In this document: positions 34,300 through 41,318 of the stretch, piece by piece
Layout: every line of letters begins with the position of its first letter
Position numbering within the stretch: position 1 is the stretch's first letter
Assembly: GCA_038848005.1 (NCBI GenBank)
Contig: JAWCNZ010000005.1
Coordinates: 7,216 to 71,215 of the forward strand
Length of the DNA stretch: 64,000 nt
Source of the DNA: JAWCNN01 sp038848005
GTDB lineage: Archaea > Thermoproteota > Bathyarchaeia > Bathyarchaeales > Bathycorpusculaceae
Direction of reading: 5' to 3'
Position numbers and translations under genes: made by a program
The notes under the pieces: model-generated
What the model was told of the DNA's origin: nothing
The model's input: only the letters and a program-made list of their open reading frames with translations
The model's database searches: none

Positions 34300-34319
34300 A
34301 AAAGGATATATATCCTTTT
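34300..34319. promoter_or_regulatory. 20-bp perfect palindrome over the antitoxin promoter
   Basis: AAAAGGATAT at 34300-34309 is followed directly by its reverse complement to 34319, a perfect 20-base palindrome whose centre is a TATATA tract. It lies 28-47 bases upstream of the antitoxin start on the minus strand, where a TATA box is expected. A repressor sitting here would block TBP. This fits the autoregulation typical of toxin-antitoxin operons. Confidence 0.6.
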
Positions 34320-34424
34320 TGCCATAAGCCCTTTTGTCCAAAACAGCACATCCAAAAGGACAATAAAGAAATAAGTTTTTATCCATCCCAACCTTAATAC
34401 AGCAAAACCAAAAGGAAAAACAAT

Positions 34425-35483
34425 ATGAACGAAACACCAATTGCCCAACAAACAAGTTTTGAACAAATAACTACGCTTGTTTCTGCACAATTCCAAATAG
34501 AAGAAGCTCTACTGGAACATGGCATACCAACATACTACCTAAAACAACCACAAGAAACAAAACAGGCATTTCTGAGACTTTTAAAAAGTTTGGAGCCAAT
34601 AGGCTTTATTGGGTTTCTACGGAAAAGAAATGGAAGAATTATTTTAAAGGTAATTCCGAAACTCCAGGCAAAACCAAGCGACACCAAAATCAATTGGCTG
34701 TTATTCTTCGCCACCATAGGTACAACCTTCATTACTGGATATTGGCTCTCTGAACGCCTAATAAATCCCATAATCGGCGGAGCCACATTCACCATAGCCA
34801 TAATGACTGTACTTGGCACGCATGAAATGGGACACAAACTAACAGCGAATAAGAAGGGAATAGACGCAACCTTGCCATACTTTATTCCTGGACCACCACC
34901 ATACGGAACATTCGGCGCAGTTATAATGCAAAGGTCTCTTCCACCGAACAGAGATGCAATGTTCGATGTAGGCGCTAACGGTCCAATTTCAGGCTTTATC
35001 ATAGCAACAATTGTTAGTACAATAGGTTTGATGATGCTTATTCCCTCATATCCAATTCAAGATTCATCTCCAATTCAAATTCCAATACTGTGGTTTTTGC
35101 TTGAACACTTGCTTTTAAGTTTGAATGCTTTTCCTCAACCCTCAAGTGGACAAGAATTGTATTTGCATCCCGTTGCCTTCGCTGGGTGGGCTGGAATCGT
35201 TGTCACAATGCTTAACCTTCTTCCAGCGGCAATGCTTGATGGTGGACATGTGGCGCGTGCAGTTGTAGGTGAAAAACTAAGTACAATTCTAACTTTCTTG
35301 TCAATTTTATTTTTGCTTTTTGAAGGAGTTTGGTCTATGGCATTTTTCGTACTATTCTTGTCATTATATAGGCATCCAGGACCGCTGGATGACGTTTCCA
35401 GTCTTTCCGCAAGCAGAAAACTTTTCGCAATGGTTTTAGTAGCAATTTTTGTTTTATGTTTTTTCCCATTTGGAATTTTTTAG
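34425..35483 (+). CDS. Site-2 protease family (M50) intramembrane metalloprotease
   Basis: A 352-residue protein. A soluble N-terminal region of about 85 residues is followed by several membrane helices. The zinc motif is THEMGHKLTA (His133, Glu134, His137) and the second motif is LLPAAMLDGGHVA (Asp272), a variant of N-x-P-D-G. Site-2 proteases cut membrane-bound regulators or leftover signal peptides within the membrane. The conserved linker PYFIPGPPPYGTFGAV is typical of archaeal members. Divergent from the antitoxin gene across about 150 bases. Confidence 0.88.
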   Translation: MNETPIAQQTSFEQITTLVSAQFQIEEALLEHGIPTYYLKQPQETKQAFLRLLKSLEPIGFIGFLRKRNGRIILKVIPKLQAKPSDTKINWLLFFATIGTTFITGYWLSERLINPIIGGATFTIAIMTVLGTHEMGHKLTANKKGIDATLPYFIPGPPPYGTFGAVIMQRSLPPNRDAMFDVGANGPISGFIIATIVSTIGLMMLIPSYPIQDSSPIQIPILWFLLEHLLLSLNAFPQPSSGQELYLHPVAFAGWAGIVVTMLNLLPAAMLDGGHVARAVVGEKLSTILTFLSILFLLFEGVWSMAFFVLFLSLYRHPGPLDDVSSLSASRKLFAMVLVAIFVLCFFPFGIF

Positions 35484-35596
35484 CTTTCTAATTATTGTAT
35501 TTTTGTTGAACGTGTAAACAGCAAAGTTTATTAAATATGCCGATATCCGATACATATTCGGCAAAAAACATATCAACAAAAAACGGTGACCCTCAC

Positions 35597-35821
35597 ATGA
35601 GAGGATTACCAATCTTAATAACTTTCTTCATGCTTTTCGCAGTTGCGTCTCTGCTGATTCCAGCGCCAATGTTTCCAGGAAACATTTTCTGCACATTAAT
35701 CGGAGGGGCAATAAGCGAATATTCCGATTATTTAAGCGCCATTTTCAACGGCGTTTTTTACAGTGTCATTTTATGGTTAATTTTCGTTTTAATAAGCAGA
35801 AGACTGCTTGAGGAAAAATAA
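35597..35821 (+). CDS. Small membrane protein of unknown function
   Basis: A 74-residue protein from the ATG at 35597, preceded by a good ribosome-binding site (GGTGACC, 35585-35591), which supports this start over an ATG 60 bases upstream. Two hydrophobic segments (PILITFFMLFAVASLLIPAP and FYSVILWLIFVLIS) span the membrane. No family was recognised. It follows the site-2 protease by about 0.1 kb on the same strand but need not be in its operon. Confidence 0.5.
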   Translation: MRGLPILITFFMLFAVASLLIPAPMFPGNIFCTLIGGAISEYSDYLSAIFNGVFYSVILWLIFVLISRRLLEEK

Positions 35822-35823
35822 AC

Positions 35824-36102
35824 CTAAGTTTCTGGTTGTAAAAGGAAGCCTACAAGCCTAATTTTGCTTTTACATTTGTTGCACATCAAAACCAACTCTG
35901 CAAGCTCATCGCCCTTAACCTTTGTTTCAAGAATTTGATAAACCTCTTCAGTTTCATCATCTGGAGATATTATAACTCCACATTTGGGGCATGGAAAAGC
36001 TCCGTCCCCATCGATTTTTGTCAAATCAATAGTGTAAGCCTTGCCTTTTTTGGCTGTTGCTTTATTCACGACGTTGGACACGGCAAACACCTTGAAAGCC
36101 AT
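35824..36102 (-). CDS. Zinc-ribbon protein of unknown function
   Basis: A 92-residue protein with C38-x2-C41 (PCPKCGVII) and C74-x2-C77 (MCNKCKSKI), a zinc ribbon split by a 32-residue stretch. The spacing suggests a single rubredoxin-like or ribbon fold. The rest has no recognised domain. Convergent with the small membrane-protein gene with a two-base gap, and divergent from the Lrp-type regulator. Confidence 0.6.
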   Translation of the reverse strand: MAFKVFAVSNVVNKATAKKGKAYTIDLTKIDGDGAFPCPKCGVIISPDDETEEVYQILETKVKGDELAELVLMCNKCKSKIRLVGFLLQPET

Positions 36103-36115
36103 GGTTAAACGAGAA

Positions 36116-36184
36116 CATAATTAACAATTATGAATTTTCAATAAATATTGTAGGTACAACTGGCAAAATTTTATGAACTTTGCC
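36116..36184. promoter_or_regulatory. Two inverted repeats between the zinc-ribbon and Lrp genes
   Basis: CATAATT-AAC-AATTATG at 36116-36132 and GGCAAA (36162-36167) with TTTGCC (36179-36184) are both perfect inverted repeats. They lie upstream of a TATA-like CTTTATTTATC centred near 36201, which would place a leaderless transcript start at the Lrp ATG (36229). Lrp-family regulators often bind such sites and control their own genes. This is suggestive, not proved. Confidence 0.4.
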
Positions 36185-36228
36185 CAAAAGTAACCTTTAT
36201 TTATCGTTTATTTATATAAAAATTGCAT

Positions 36229-36732
36229 ATGAACGCCAAATTGGATGAAAAAGATTTAGCGATTTTAGCTTTGTTGCAGCAGAATTGCCGAATGACCGCA
36301 CGGGAAATAGCCCAAAAAATCGGCTCGCCGATAACAACGGTTTTTGCGAAAATGAAAAGGATGGAGCAACAGGAAATTATAAGGGAGTACAGAGCCGTTT
36401 TAGACGCTAAAAAACTTGATTGCGGCGCAACAGCCTTTATCCTAGCGTCTTTCTCATACGGAAACGGAGAAAAACCCCTTTCGCAGAGGGAAATCGCCGC
36501 CCAAATTGCCAAGTTCCCAGAAGTGCAGGAAGTTCACATAATATCGGGGGATTGGGATATACTCATAAAAGTTAGGGAGAAAGATGTGGACGCTGTTGGA
36601 AAATTTGTGGTGGACAAATTGAGAACTGTTAAGGGGATAGAGAAGACCCTGACATGCATGGTTTTTGACACTCAAAAGGAAACAACAGAAATACCTCTAC
36701 CATTAAACAAGAAAATGTTGAGTAAAATTTAA
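36229..36732 (+). CDS. Lrp/AsnC-family transcriptional regulator
   Basis: A 167-residue protein starting at ATG 36229 (a TTG at 36223 is less likely). The N-terminal winged helix-turn-helix (LDEKDLAILALLQQNCRMTA through EIIREYRAVLD) and the C-terminal RAM ligand-binding domain (QEVHIISGDWDILIKVREKD, then KGIEKTLTCMV) are clear. Such regulators form dimers and octamers and respond to amino acids or related ligands. The target genes cannot be read from this sequence; the divergent zinc-ribbon gene is one candidate. Confidence 0.9.
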   Translation: MNAKLDEKDLAILALLQQNCRMTAREIAQKIGSPITTVFAKMKRMEQQEIIREYRAVLDAKKLDCGATAFILASFSYGNGEKPLSQREIAAQIAKFPEVQEVHIISGDWDILIKVREKDVDAVGKFVVDKLRTVKGIEKTLTCMVFDTQKETTEIPLPLNKKMLSKI

Positions 36733-37075
36733 TGAAGGCTTTATTGCTCCAAGATTTTAGAAATGTTTTTTTGAATCTTGGAAGTTTGTTTTTAATGACA
36801 TCCCAAATGACTTCTAAATCTACTCCAAAGTATTGATGAATGAGAATATCTCTTAATCCAGCTATCTTTTTCTATTCAACATTTGGATATTTTTCCTTTA
36901 TGTTTTCTGGTATTCGCTTTACTGCCTCTCCAATGATTTCAAAGTTTCTTATTATGGCGTCAAGCACCATTTCATTCCTTGTGAACTCTTCAAAACTTAG
37001 GTTGGCAACGTATCTTTCGATTTTAGCAATTGCCTCCATGATGTCTTCAAGGTAAACCTTATAGTCCCGTGGCAT
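36629..37075 (-). pseudogene. HepT-like (DUF86) toxin, broken by an in-frame amber codon
   Basis: Starts MPRDYKVYLEDIMEAIAKIE and runs normally to KEKYPNVE, then hits TAG at 36872-36874. The same frame then reads KKIAGLRDILIHQYFGVDLE, a clear HepT continuation, so the stop lies inside the domain. The family usually has a tryptophan just before KKIAG, so TGG to TAG is the simplest change. After about 50 family-like residues the frame runs on into the antisense of the Lrp gene until 36629. HepT is the RNase-type toxin paired with the MNT antitoxin next door. TAG is used as an ordinary stop elsewhere in this window, so general recoding is unlikely. Confidence 0.75.
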
Positions 37076-37375
37076 ATTCCACTTCTCTCATTATGTAGGG
37101 TTTTATTCTATGTTTTAAGGCATCTGAAATAACTAAATCAACCTTGCATTTAAGCAGATTTTCGAGGAAAAATTTGAGTTCCATATAATTGTCAAAGGTT
37201 TTTTCCCTTTCTCAAATTCAACGAGAATGTCAATGTCGCTTTCATCTTTCTGTTCACCTCTAACAAAAGAACCAAACAAACCAAGCTTCTTTACGCCAAA
37301 TTCTCTAATTTCTTTCATGTTTTCCTCAAGAGCCTTGAGAATTGCTTCTTTTGTAAACATTTTCATGCTCAACAC
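37059..37375 (-). pseudogene. MNT (MntA-like) nucleotidyltransferase antitoxin, frameshifted
   Basis: The minimal nucleotidyltransferase core GLFGSFVRGEQKDESDIDIL is intact. After EFEKGKK the frame is lost at a six-base T run on the plus strand (37199-37204); the direct frame ends at 37133. Adding one A on the coding strand restores TFDNYMELKFFLENLLKCKV followed by DLVISDALKHRIKPYIM and a stop at 37059, overlapping the HepT start. In this toxin-antitoxin family the nucleotidyltransferase AMPylates HepT. Both partners are therefore damaged here unless the bases are assembly errors. Confidence 0.75.
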
Positions 37376-37400
37376 TAATTAACTTGGGCTCTTTTATGGT

Positions 37401-37832
37401 TTATAGTTTTCTGCTTGAATAGTATAGTAGGGGTAATGCAAGCAGTACAGTGTCTTTTCCTTTTTGTGTAAGGGTATATTTCACTCTTAGGGGCGGTCCA
37501 GCCTCAACAACTCTTTCGATATACGCGTGTTGTTTTAGGCTTTTTAGTTTGTCTGATAATGTGCGGGAGTTTACACCTAAAATTTTCTTTAGTTCGCCAA
37601 AGCCAATGGCGTCTCTGAGAAAGAGCGTGTAAAGTATTTCGAGGTTCCATTTTCTGGACAGTAAAGTGAAGCTTTCTTCTAGACTTTTTATGTCTGCCTT
37701 CAAGTCTTTTAGGCTTAAAGTCTTTTTCTCCAAAACATGCTTTAAAGTGTCTTCTATTCCTTCAAGTGTATGTTGGATGCGTGTTTCCACAAGTCTGCGG
37801 AGTTCATCGCTTAATGTTATTTGCGGGTTCAT
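37401..37832 (-). CDS. HxlR-type winged-helix transcriptional regulator
   Basis: A 143-residue protein. A helical N-terminal segment (about 1-55, EDTLKHVLEKKTLSLKDLKA) precedes the winged helix typical of HxlR proteins: SRKWNLEILYTLFLRDAIGF, GVNSRTLSDKLKSLKQHAYIE and VKYTLTQKGKD. No ligand-binding domain is seen. It is divergent from the geranylgeranyl-reductase-like gene across 85 bases holding a paired inverted repeat, and could control it. Confidence 0.8.
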   Translation of the reverse strand: MNPQITLSDELRRLVETRIQHTLEGIEDTLKHVLEKKTLSLKDLKADIKSLEESFTLLSRKWNLEILYTLFLRDAIGFGELKKILGVNSRTLSDKLKSLKQHAYIERVVEAGPPLRVKYTLTQKGKDTVLLALPLLYYSSRKL

Positions 37833-37836
37833 TTCG

Positions 37837-37901
37837 CTATACCTAGTGTGGACGAGGTTACTTCATAATTTATAAAGGTTTACAAATACAACAAGGTATA
37901 G
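37837..37901. promoter_or_regulatory. Perfect 8-bp inverted repeat flanking the divergent promoter
   Basis: CTATACCT at 37837-37844 and AGGTATAG at 37894-37901 are perfect inverted copies. Between them is a TATA-like TTATAAAGG (about 37869-37877) for the rightward gene. Two half-sites this far apart could be bound by dimers of the adjacent HxlR-type regulator or by looping. Confidence 0.45.
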
Positions 37902-37917
37902 AAAATATATCTGTGAA

Positions 37918-39285
37918 GTGAGAAGTTTGCGGTTTGACGTGGTTGTTGTTGGAGCTGGAACAGGCGGATGCCTAGCGGCGAAAACCTTGGCTGAAGCGGG
38001 TTTAAAAGTTTGTTTGGTTGAGCGGAAACCAAGCGAAGAAATTGGCGAAAAAATCTGCGGGGACGCCCTTGGGGAACACCACCTAAAAAATGTTGGTTTG
38101 GAAAAACCGCAGGGCGGCGAATTCGAAAAGAGGATTGGGGGCATAAAGATTTATTCGCCGGATTTGGAAACTGTTTTCACTGTGGAGCATGAGGATTTTG
38201 TTGGTTACACGTTGAATAGACGGCTTTTTGGTCAGTGGCTGTTAAAGAAAGCATTAGATAAAGGCGCTGTTCTTTTAGATTCAACGCAGTGCCTAGAGCC
38301 AATTGTTGAAAAAGGTTTTGTAACTGGCGTTTTTGCTAAGAACATTAAAAATGGCGAGAATATCCGTTTGGACGCCAGCGTTGTCGTGGACGCCAGCGGT
38401 TTCGTAGCTGTTATTAGAAGGAAGCTTCCGAAGGAAATGGGAATAGAAAACACAATTGCAAACGAGGACGTTGAAGCCTGTTATAGGGAGATAAGACAAA
38501 TTAAAAGGGAAAATGCCGATGCGGAATACTGCGAAATTTATTTGAACCAAAAGGTAACGCCTGGAGGCTACACTTGGATTTTCCCGAAAGGCGAAGGCAA
38601 AGTTAACGTTGGTTTAGGCGTTTGTATGCGGGGCGAATTTCCAAACCCGAAAAGTCAACTTTACAGTTATGTGTTGACAAAACCGCTTTTTGAGGGCTCT
38701 CGGCTTCTAGATGGCGGAGCTTGGTATGACCCTACACGCAAGCCGTTGAGCAACATGGTTGGAAACGGCGTCGCCATAATAGGCGATGCTGCTTGCCTCG
38801 TAAACCCAATCCACGGCGGCGGCATAGGACCATCCATGCTAAGCGGTTATTTAGTTGGAAAAACAATAGTTGAGGCTTTGGAAAAGGGCGACGTAAGCAA
38901 AAAAGCGTTGTGGCATTACAATTGTAGGTATATGGCTATGTACGGAACGAAACAGGCGGGATTGGACGTTTTTCGCATGTTGCTTTTAACTTGCCGAGAC
39001 GAAGACTTGAATTACGGAATGAAATATAAATTGTTGGTGGAGGAAGACGTTTTAAAAGCTGGTTTAGGCGAGGATTTCCACCTAAAAATAACGGAAACAG
39101 CCAAACGTGTTTTCAGAGGGTTAAAGCGGCTGCGTTTCGTTAATAGGCTTAGGCTTGCAGTTAACCTCATGAAACAAGTTAAAGCCCACTATAGGAATTA
39201 TCCTGAAACGCCGGAGGGCTTCGCAGAATGGCAAACGAAAACAGAGGTTTTGTTTGAAACTGCAAGGGCGAAACTTATGGATTAG
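37918..39285 (+). CDS. Geranylgeranyl reductase family FAD-dependent oxidoreductase
   Basis: A 455-residue flavoprotein starting with GTG at 37918. The FAD Rossmann motif is VVVGAGTGGCLAAKTLAEAG, followed by the LVERKPSEEIGEKICGDAL patch. The second FAD motif is IIGDAACLVNPIHGGGIGPS. This is the build of archaeal geranylgeranyl reductases, which saturate the isoprenoid chains of archaeal membrane lipids. The family also includes other substrates, so the function is likely but not certain. Eleven bases separate it from dph6. Confidence 0.85.
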   Translation: MRSLRFDVVVVGAGTGGCLAAKTLAEAGLKVCLVERKPSEEIGEKICGDALGEHHLKNVGLEKPQGGEFEKRIGGIKIYSPDLETVFTVEHEDFVGYTLNRRLFGQWLLKKALDKGAVLLDSTQCLEPIVEKGFVTGVFAKNIKNGENIRLDASVVVDASGFVAVIRRKLPKEMGIENTIANEDVEACYREIRQIKRENADAEYCEIYLNQKVTPGGYTWIFPKGEGKVNVGLGVCMRGEFPNPKSQLYSYVLTKPLFEGSRLLDGGAWYDPTRKPLSNMVGNGVAIIGDAACLVNPIHGGGIGPSMLSGYLVGKTIVEALEKGDVSKKALWHYNCRYMAMYGTKQAGLDVFRMLLLTCRDEDLNYGMKYKLLVEEDVLKAGLGEDFHLKITETAKRVFRGLKRLRFVNRLRLAVNLMKQVKAHYRNYPETPEGFAEWQTKTEVLFETARAKLMD

Positions 39286-39296
39286 TTGGCTTTACC

Positions 39297-39977
39297 ATGC
39301 GTGTTGCAGTTTTAGCCACAGGTGGAAAAGACTCTACACTAGCGCTTCAAAAGGCTTTAAGCGAAGGCTACGAAGTAAAATGCCTAGTGAGCATGATTCC
39401 CTTGAGGGAGGACAGCTGGATGTTCCATTACCCAAACATTCGTTTGGTGGATTTGTTTGCGGAAGCCGTGGAAATTCCGCTTGTGAAAGCCGAGACAGCG
39501 GGAGTTAAAGAAAGCGAAGTTGAAGATTTGAAGCGATTGGTTGAGGGGCTTGACGTTGAAGCGCTGGTTTCAGGTGCGATAGCCTCAAACTACCAAAAAA
39601 CAAGGGTTGAAAACGTCTGCAGGCGGTTGGGGCTTAAATGCTTAACGCCGCTTTGGCACAAAAACCCAATGGAAATTTTATGGGAAACTGTGAACTTGAA
39701 ATTCAACGTTGTAATTACTGGTGTTTACGCTTATGGTTTCAGTGCGGATTGGCTTGGAAGAAAAATTGACGGAGAAACCATAAAGGCGCTTGTGGAGTTG
39801 AATGAGCGGTATGGCGTTTCAGTTGTCGGCGAAGGCGGAGAATACGAAACCCTCGTGGTTGATGCGCCCTTCTTTAAAAAGAGGATAAGGATTCTGGAAA
39901 CGGAAAAAGTTTGGAAAAACCAGAGCGGTTACCTCTTGATTAAAAAGGCGAAACTTGAAGGCAAGCGTTCCCGATAG
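39297..39977 (+). CDS. dph6: Diphthine-ammonia ligase (Dph6-type ATP pyrophosphatase)
   Basis: A 226-residue protein. The PP-loop is LATGGKDSTLALQKAL near the N-terminus and the signature near the C-terminus is VGEGGEYETLVVDAP. Dph6 amidates diphthine on elongation factor 2 in the last step of diphthamide formation. Length matches archaeal members (about 220-230). It lies 11 bases downstream of the flavoprotein gene, same strand. Confidence 0.9.
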   Translation: MRVAVLATGGKDSTLALQKALSEGYEVKCLVSMIPLREDSWMFHYPNIRLVDLFAEAVEIPLVKAETAGVKESEVEDLKRLVEGLDVEALVSGAIASNYQKTRVENVCRRLGLKCLTPLWHKNPMEILWETVNLKFNVVITGVYAYGFSADWLGRKIDGETIKALVELNERYGVSVVGEGGEYETLVVDAPFFKKRIRILETEKVWKNQSGYLLIKKAKLEGKRSR

Positions 39978-40053
39978 TTTAAATGTCGTCGTCGAAATTT
40001 CGGAGAAAACGACATTTGAAAGCGTGAACTTTATAGTTTCCAAAACACACGCT
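39978..40053 (+). promoter_or_regulatory. Nested inverted repeats and TATA box upstream of the RecA-like ATPase gene
   Basis: AAATGTCGT (39981-39989) pairs perfectly with ACGACATTT (40009-40017). Inside its loop CGAAATTTCG (39993-40002) is itself a perfect palindrome. Next, AGCGTG (40021-40026) and CACGCT (40048-40053) form another inverted repeat that encloses TTTATAG, a TATA-like element. This is one of the densest sets of inverted repeats noticed in the window and lies in the 93-base gap before a RecA/ligase gene pair. It could hold an operator or an RNA structure. Confidence 0.5.
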
Positions 40054-40070
40054 ATTATATTGGGAAGTTT

Positions 40071-41318
40071 ATGGTTGAAGAAAAAGAAATAATAAAATTT
40101 CTCAAAACCCACGAAAACAAGGCTTCACTAAACGAAATCGCAGAGGGACTCAACATACCAAAATATGGACCAAACTCGGCTTACGCCATCCTTCAAACGC
40201 TGAAAACAAAGGGCGTTGTGGAACGCCGAGGTGAACTTTGGGCGTTAACCGAAGAAGCGAAAATTGTGGAAACGCCCACGTCAGCCCCGGCGCAACTGAA
40301 AACAGAAGCAGCTGTTCCAGACGTGGAAACGCTCATGAAAGCCGTGGCAAAAACCCTTGCAGAGGCAATGAAAGGCGCGCAGGCTCCGCCAGACGAGTGG
40401 GAACTTGCGGCGAAACCGATGACAACGAAAATTGAAAGGAAAGAGGATAGGCTAAGCGTTTTTGTTTTGAAGCCCGACGAAGCGCCGGAAGCCAAAAAGC
40501 CGCTGATAGGATTTCCAACAGGAACCTACATAGACAACCTATTCCTAACACCCGAAGGGAAACCCCTAAACGGACTGCCAATATGTGGACAATTTGCAAT
40601 AACTGGTTTGCCCGGCGCTGGAAAATCCATTCTCGTTGAGGAAATAGCCGTTAGGGTTGCGGCTTCTGGAAGAAAAGTTTTGTATGTAACGGCTGAGGAC
40701 ACGTGGAAAAGCGCGACTCCACGCTTTGACCTTCAATCCCGCCTAAAACAGAAAGCCGAAATTTTAGGTTTAGACTGGAATAGGATACGCGAGAACCTTT
40801 TTGTGCTTGACACTGTGGCTTTTCCGGAGCTCCGCGACTGGAACACGTTTGCGGAAACGTACAGGTACGTTGCCGAAAAAGAAAAGGTGGAGCTTGTTAT
40901 AATTGATTCTGTAACGGTGCTGGAAGCCTATCGAGGCGCATTGAAATATCGTGTTATGGAGTTAGCCCGTTACAACCAAGTCCACGGCGTAACGGCGCTT
41001 TACGTTAACCAGCGAAGCTCAGAGGTTTGGGACAGCTACGACATGGCTGGAGGCATAGGCTTAGCCCACAACCTAGACGGAACAATAATAGTGGATTACG
41101 GACGCGTTTACTGGCAGGACCAACAGGTGGATTTAGCCGCGGAAAGAGGCGAATTCGTGCGCATATCAAGGGTTTTAGATTGTAGAATTTGTAATTTTGA
41201 AAGGAGAAGGATAAGGGTTGACATAACGCCAGAAGGCTTTTTAAGGGCTGTGGAACCCATACCGAAAACTGCACAACCAAAAATAATAACAGAGAAAAAC
41301 GAAAATGTCGCTGGTTAA
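40071..41318 (+). CDS. RecA/KaiC-superfamily ATPase with N-terminal winged helix, fused DNA-repair-like context
   Basis: A 415-residue protein. Residues about 1-65 form a winged-helix-like region (EIIKFLKTHENKASLNEIAE). A linker of about 100 residues rich in Ala, Pro and Glu follows. The ATPase core has Walker A GLPGAGKS at 179-186 and Walker B VELVIIDSVTVLEAY. It is shorter than KaiC and has a single ATPase domain, as in archaeal RadA/RadB relatives and KaiC-like proteins. The last 14 bases overlap the DNA ligase gene, so the two are cotranslated. A role in repair is inference from this link. Confidence 0.75.
   Translation: MVEEKEIIKFLKTHENKASLNEIAEGLNIPKYGPNSAYAILQTLKTKGVVERRGELWALTEEAKIVETPTSAPAQLKTEAAVPDVETLMKAVAKTLAEAMKGAQAPPDEWELAAKPMTTKIERKEDRLSVFVLKPDEAPEAKKPLIGFPTGTYIDNLFLTPEGKPLNGLPICGQFAITGLPGAGKSILVEEIAVRVAASGRKVLYVTAEDTWKSATPRFDLQSRLKQKAEILGLDWNRIRENLFVLDTVAFPELRDWNTFAETYRYVAEKEKVELVIIDSVTVLEAYRGALKYRVMELARYNQVHGVTALYVNQRSSEVWDSYDMAGGIGLAHNLDGTIIVDYGRVYWQDQQVDLAAERGEFVRISRVLDCRICNFERRRIRVDITPEGFLRAVEPIPKTAQPKIITEKNENVAG

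Noticed and set aside
36872..36874. Amber codon in HepT as pyrrolysine
   Set aside because: The family has tryptophan there (one base away), the partner gene is also broken, and TAG ends normal genes in this window.
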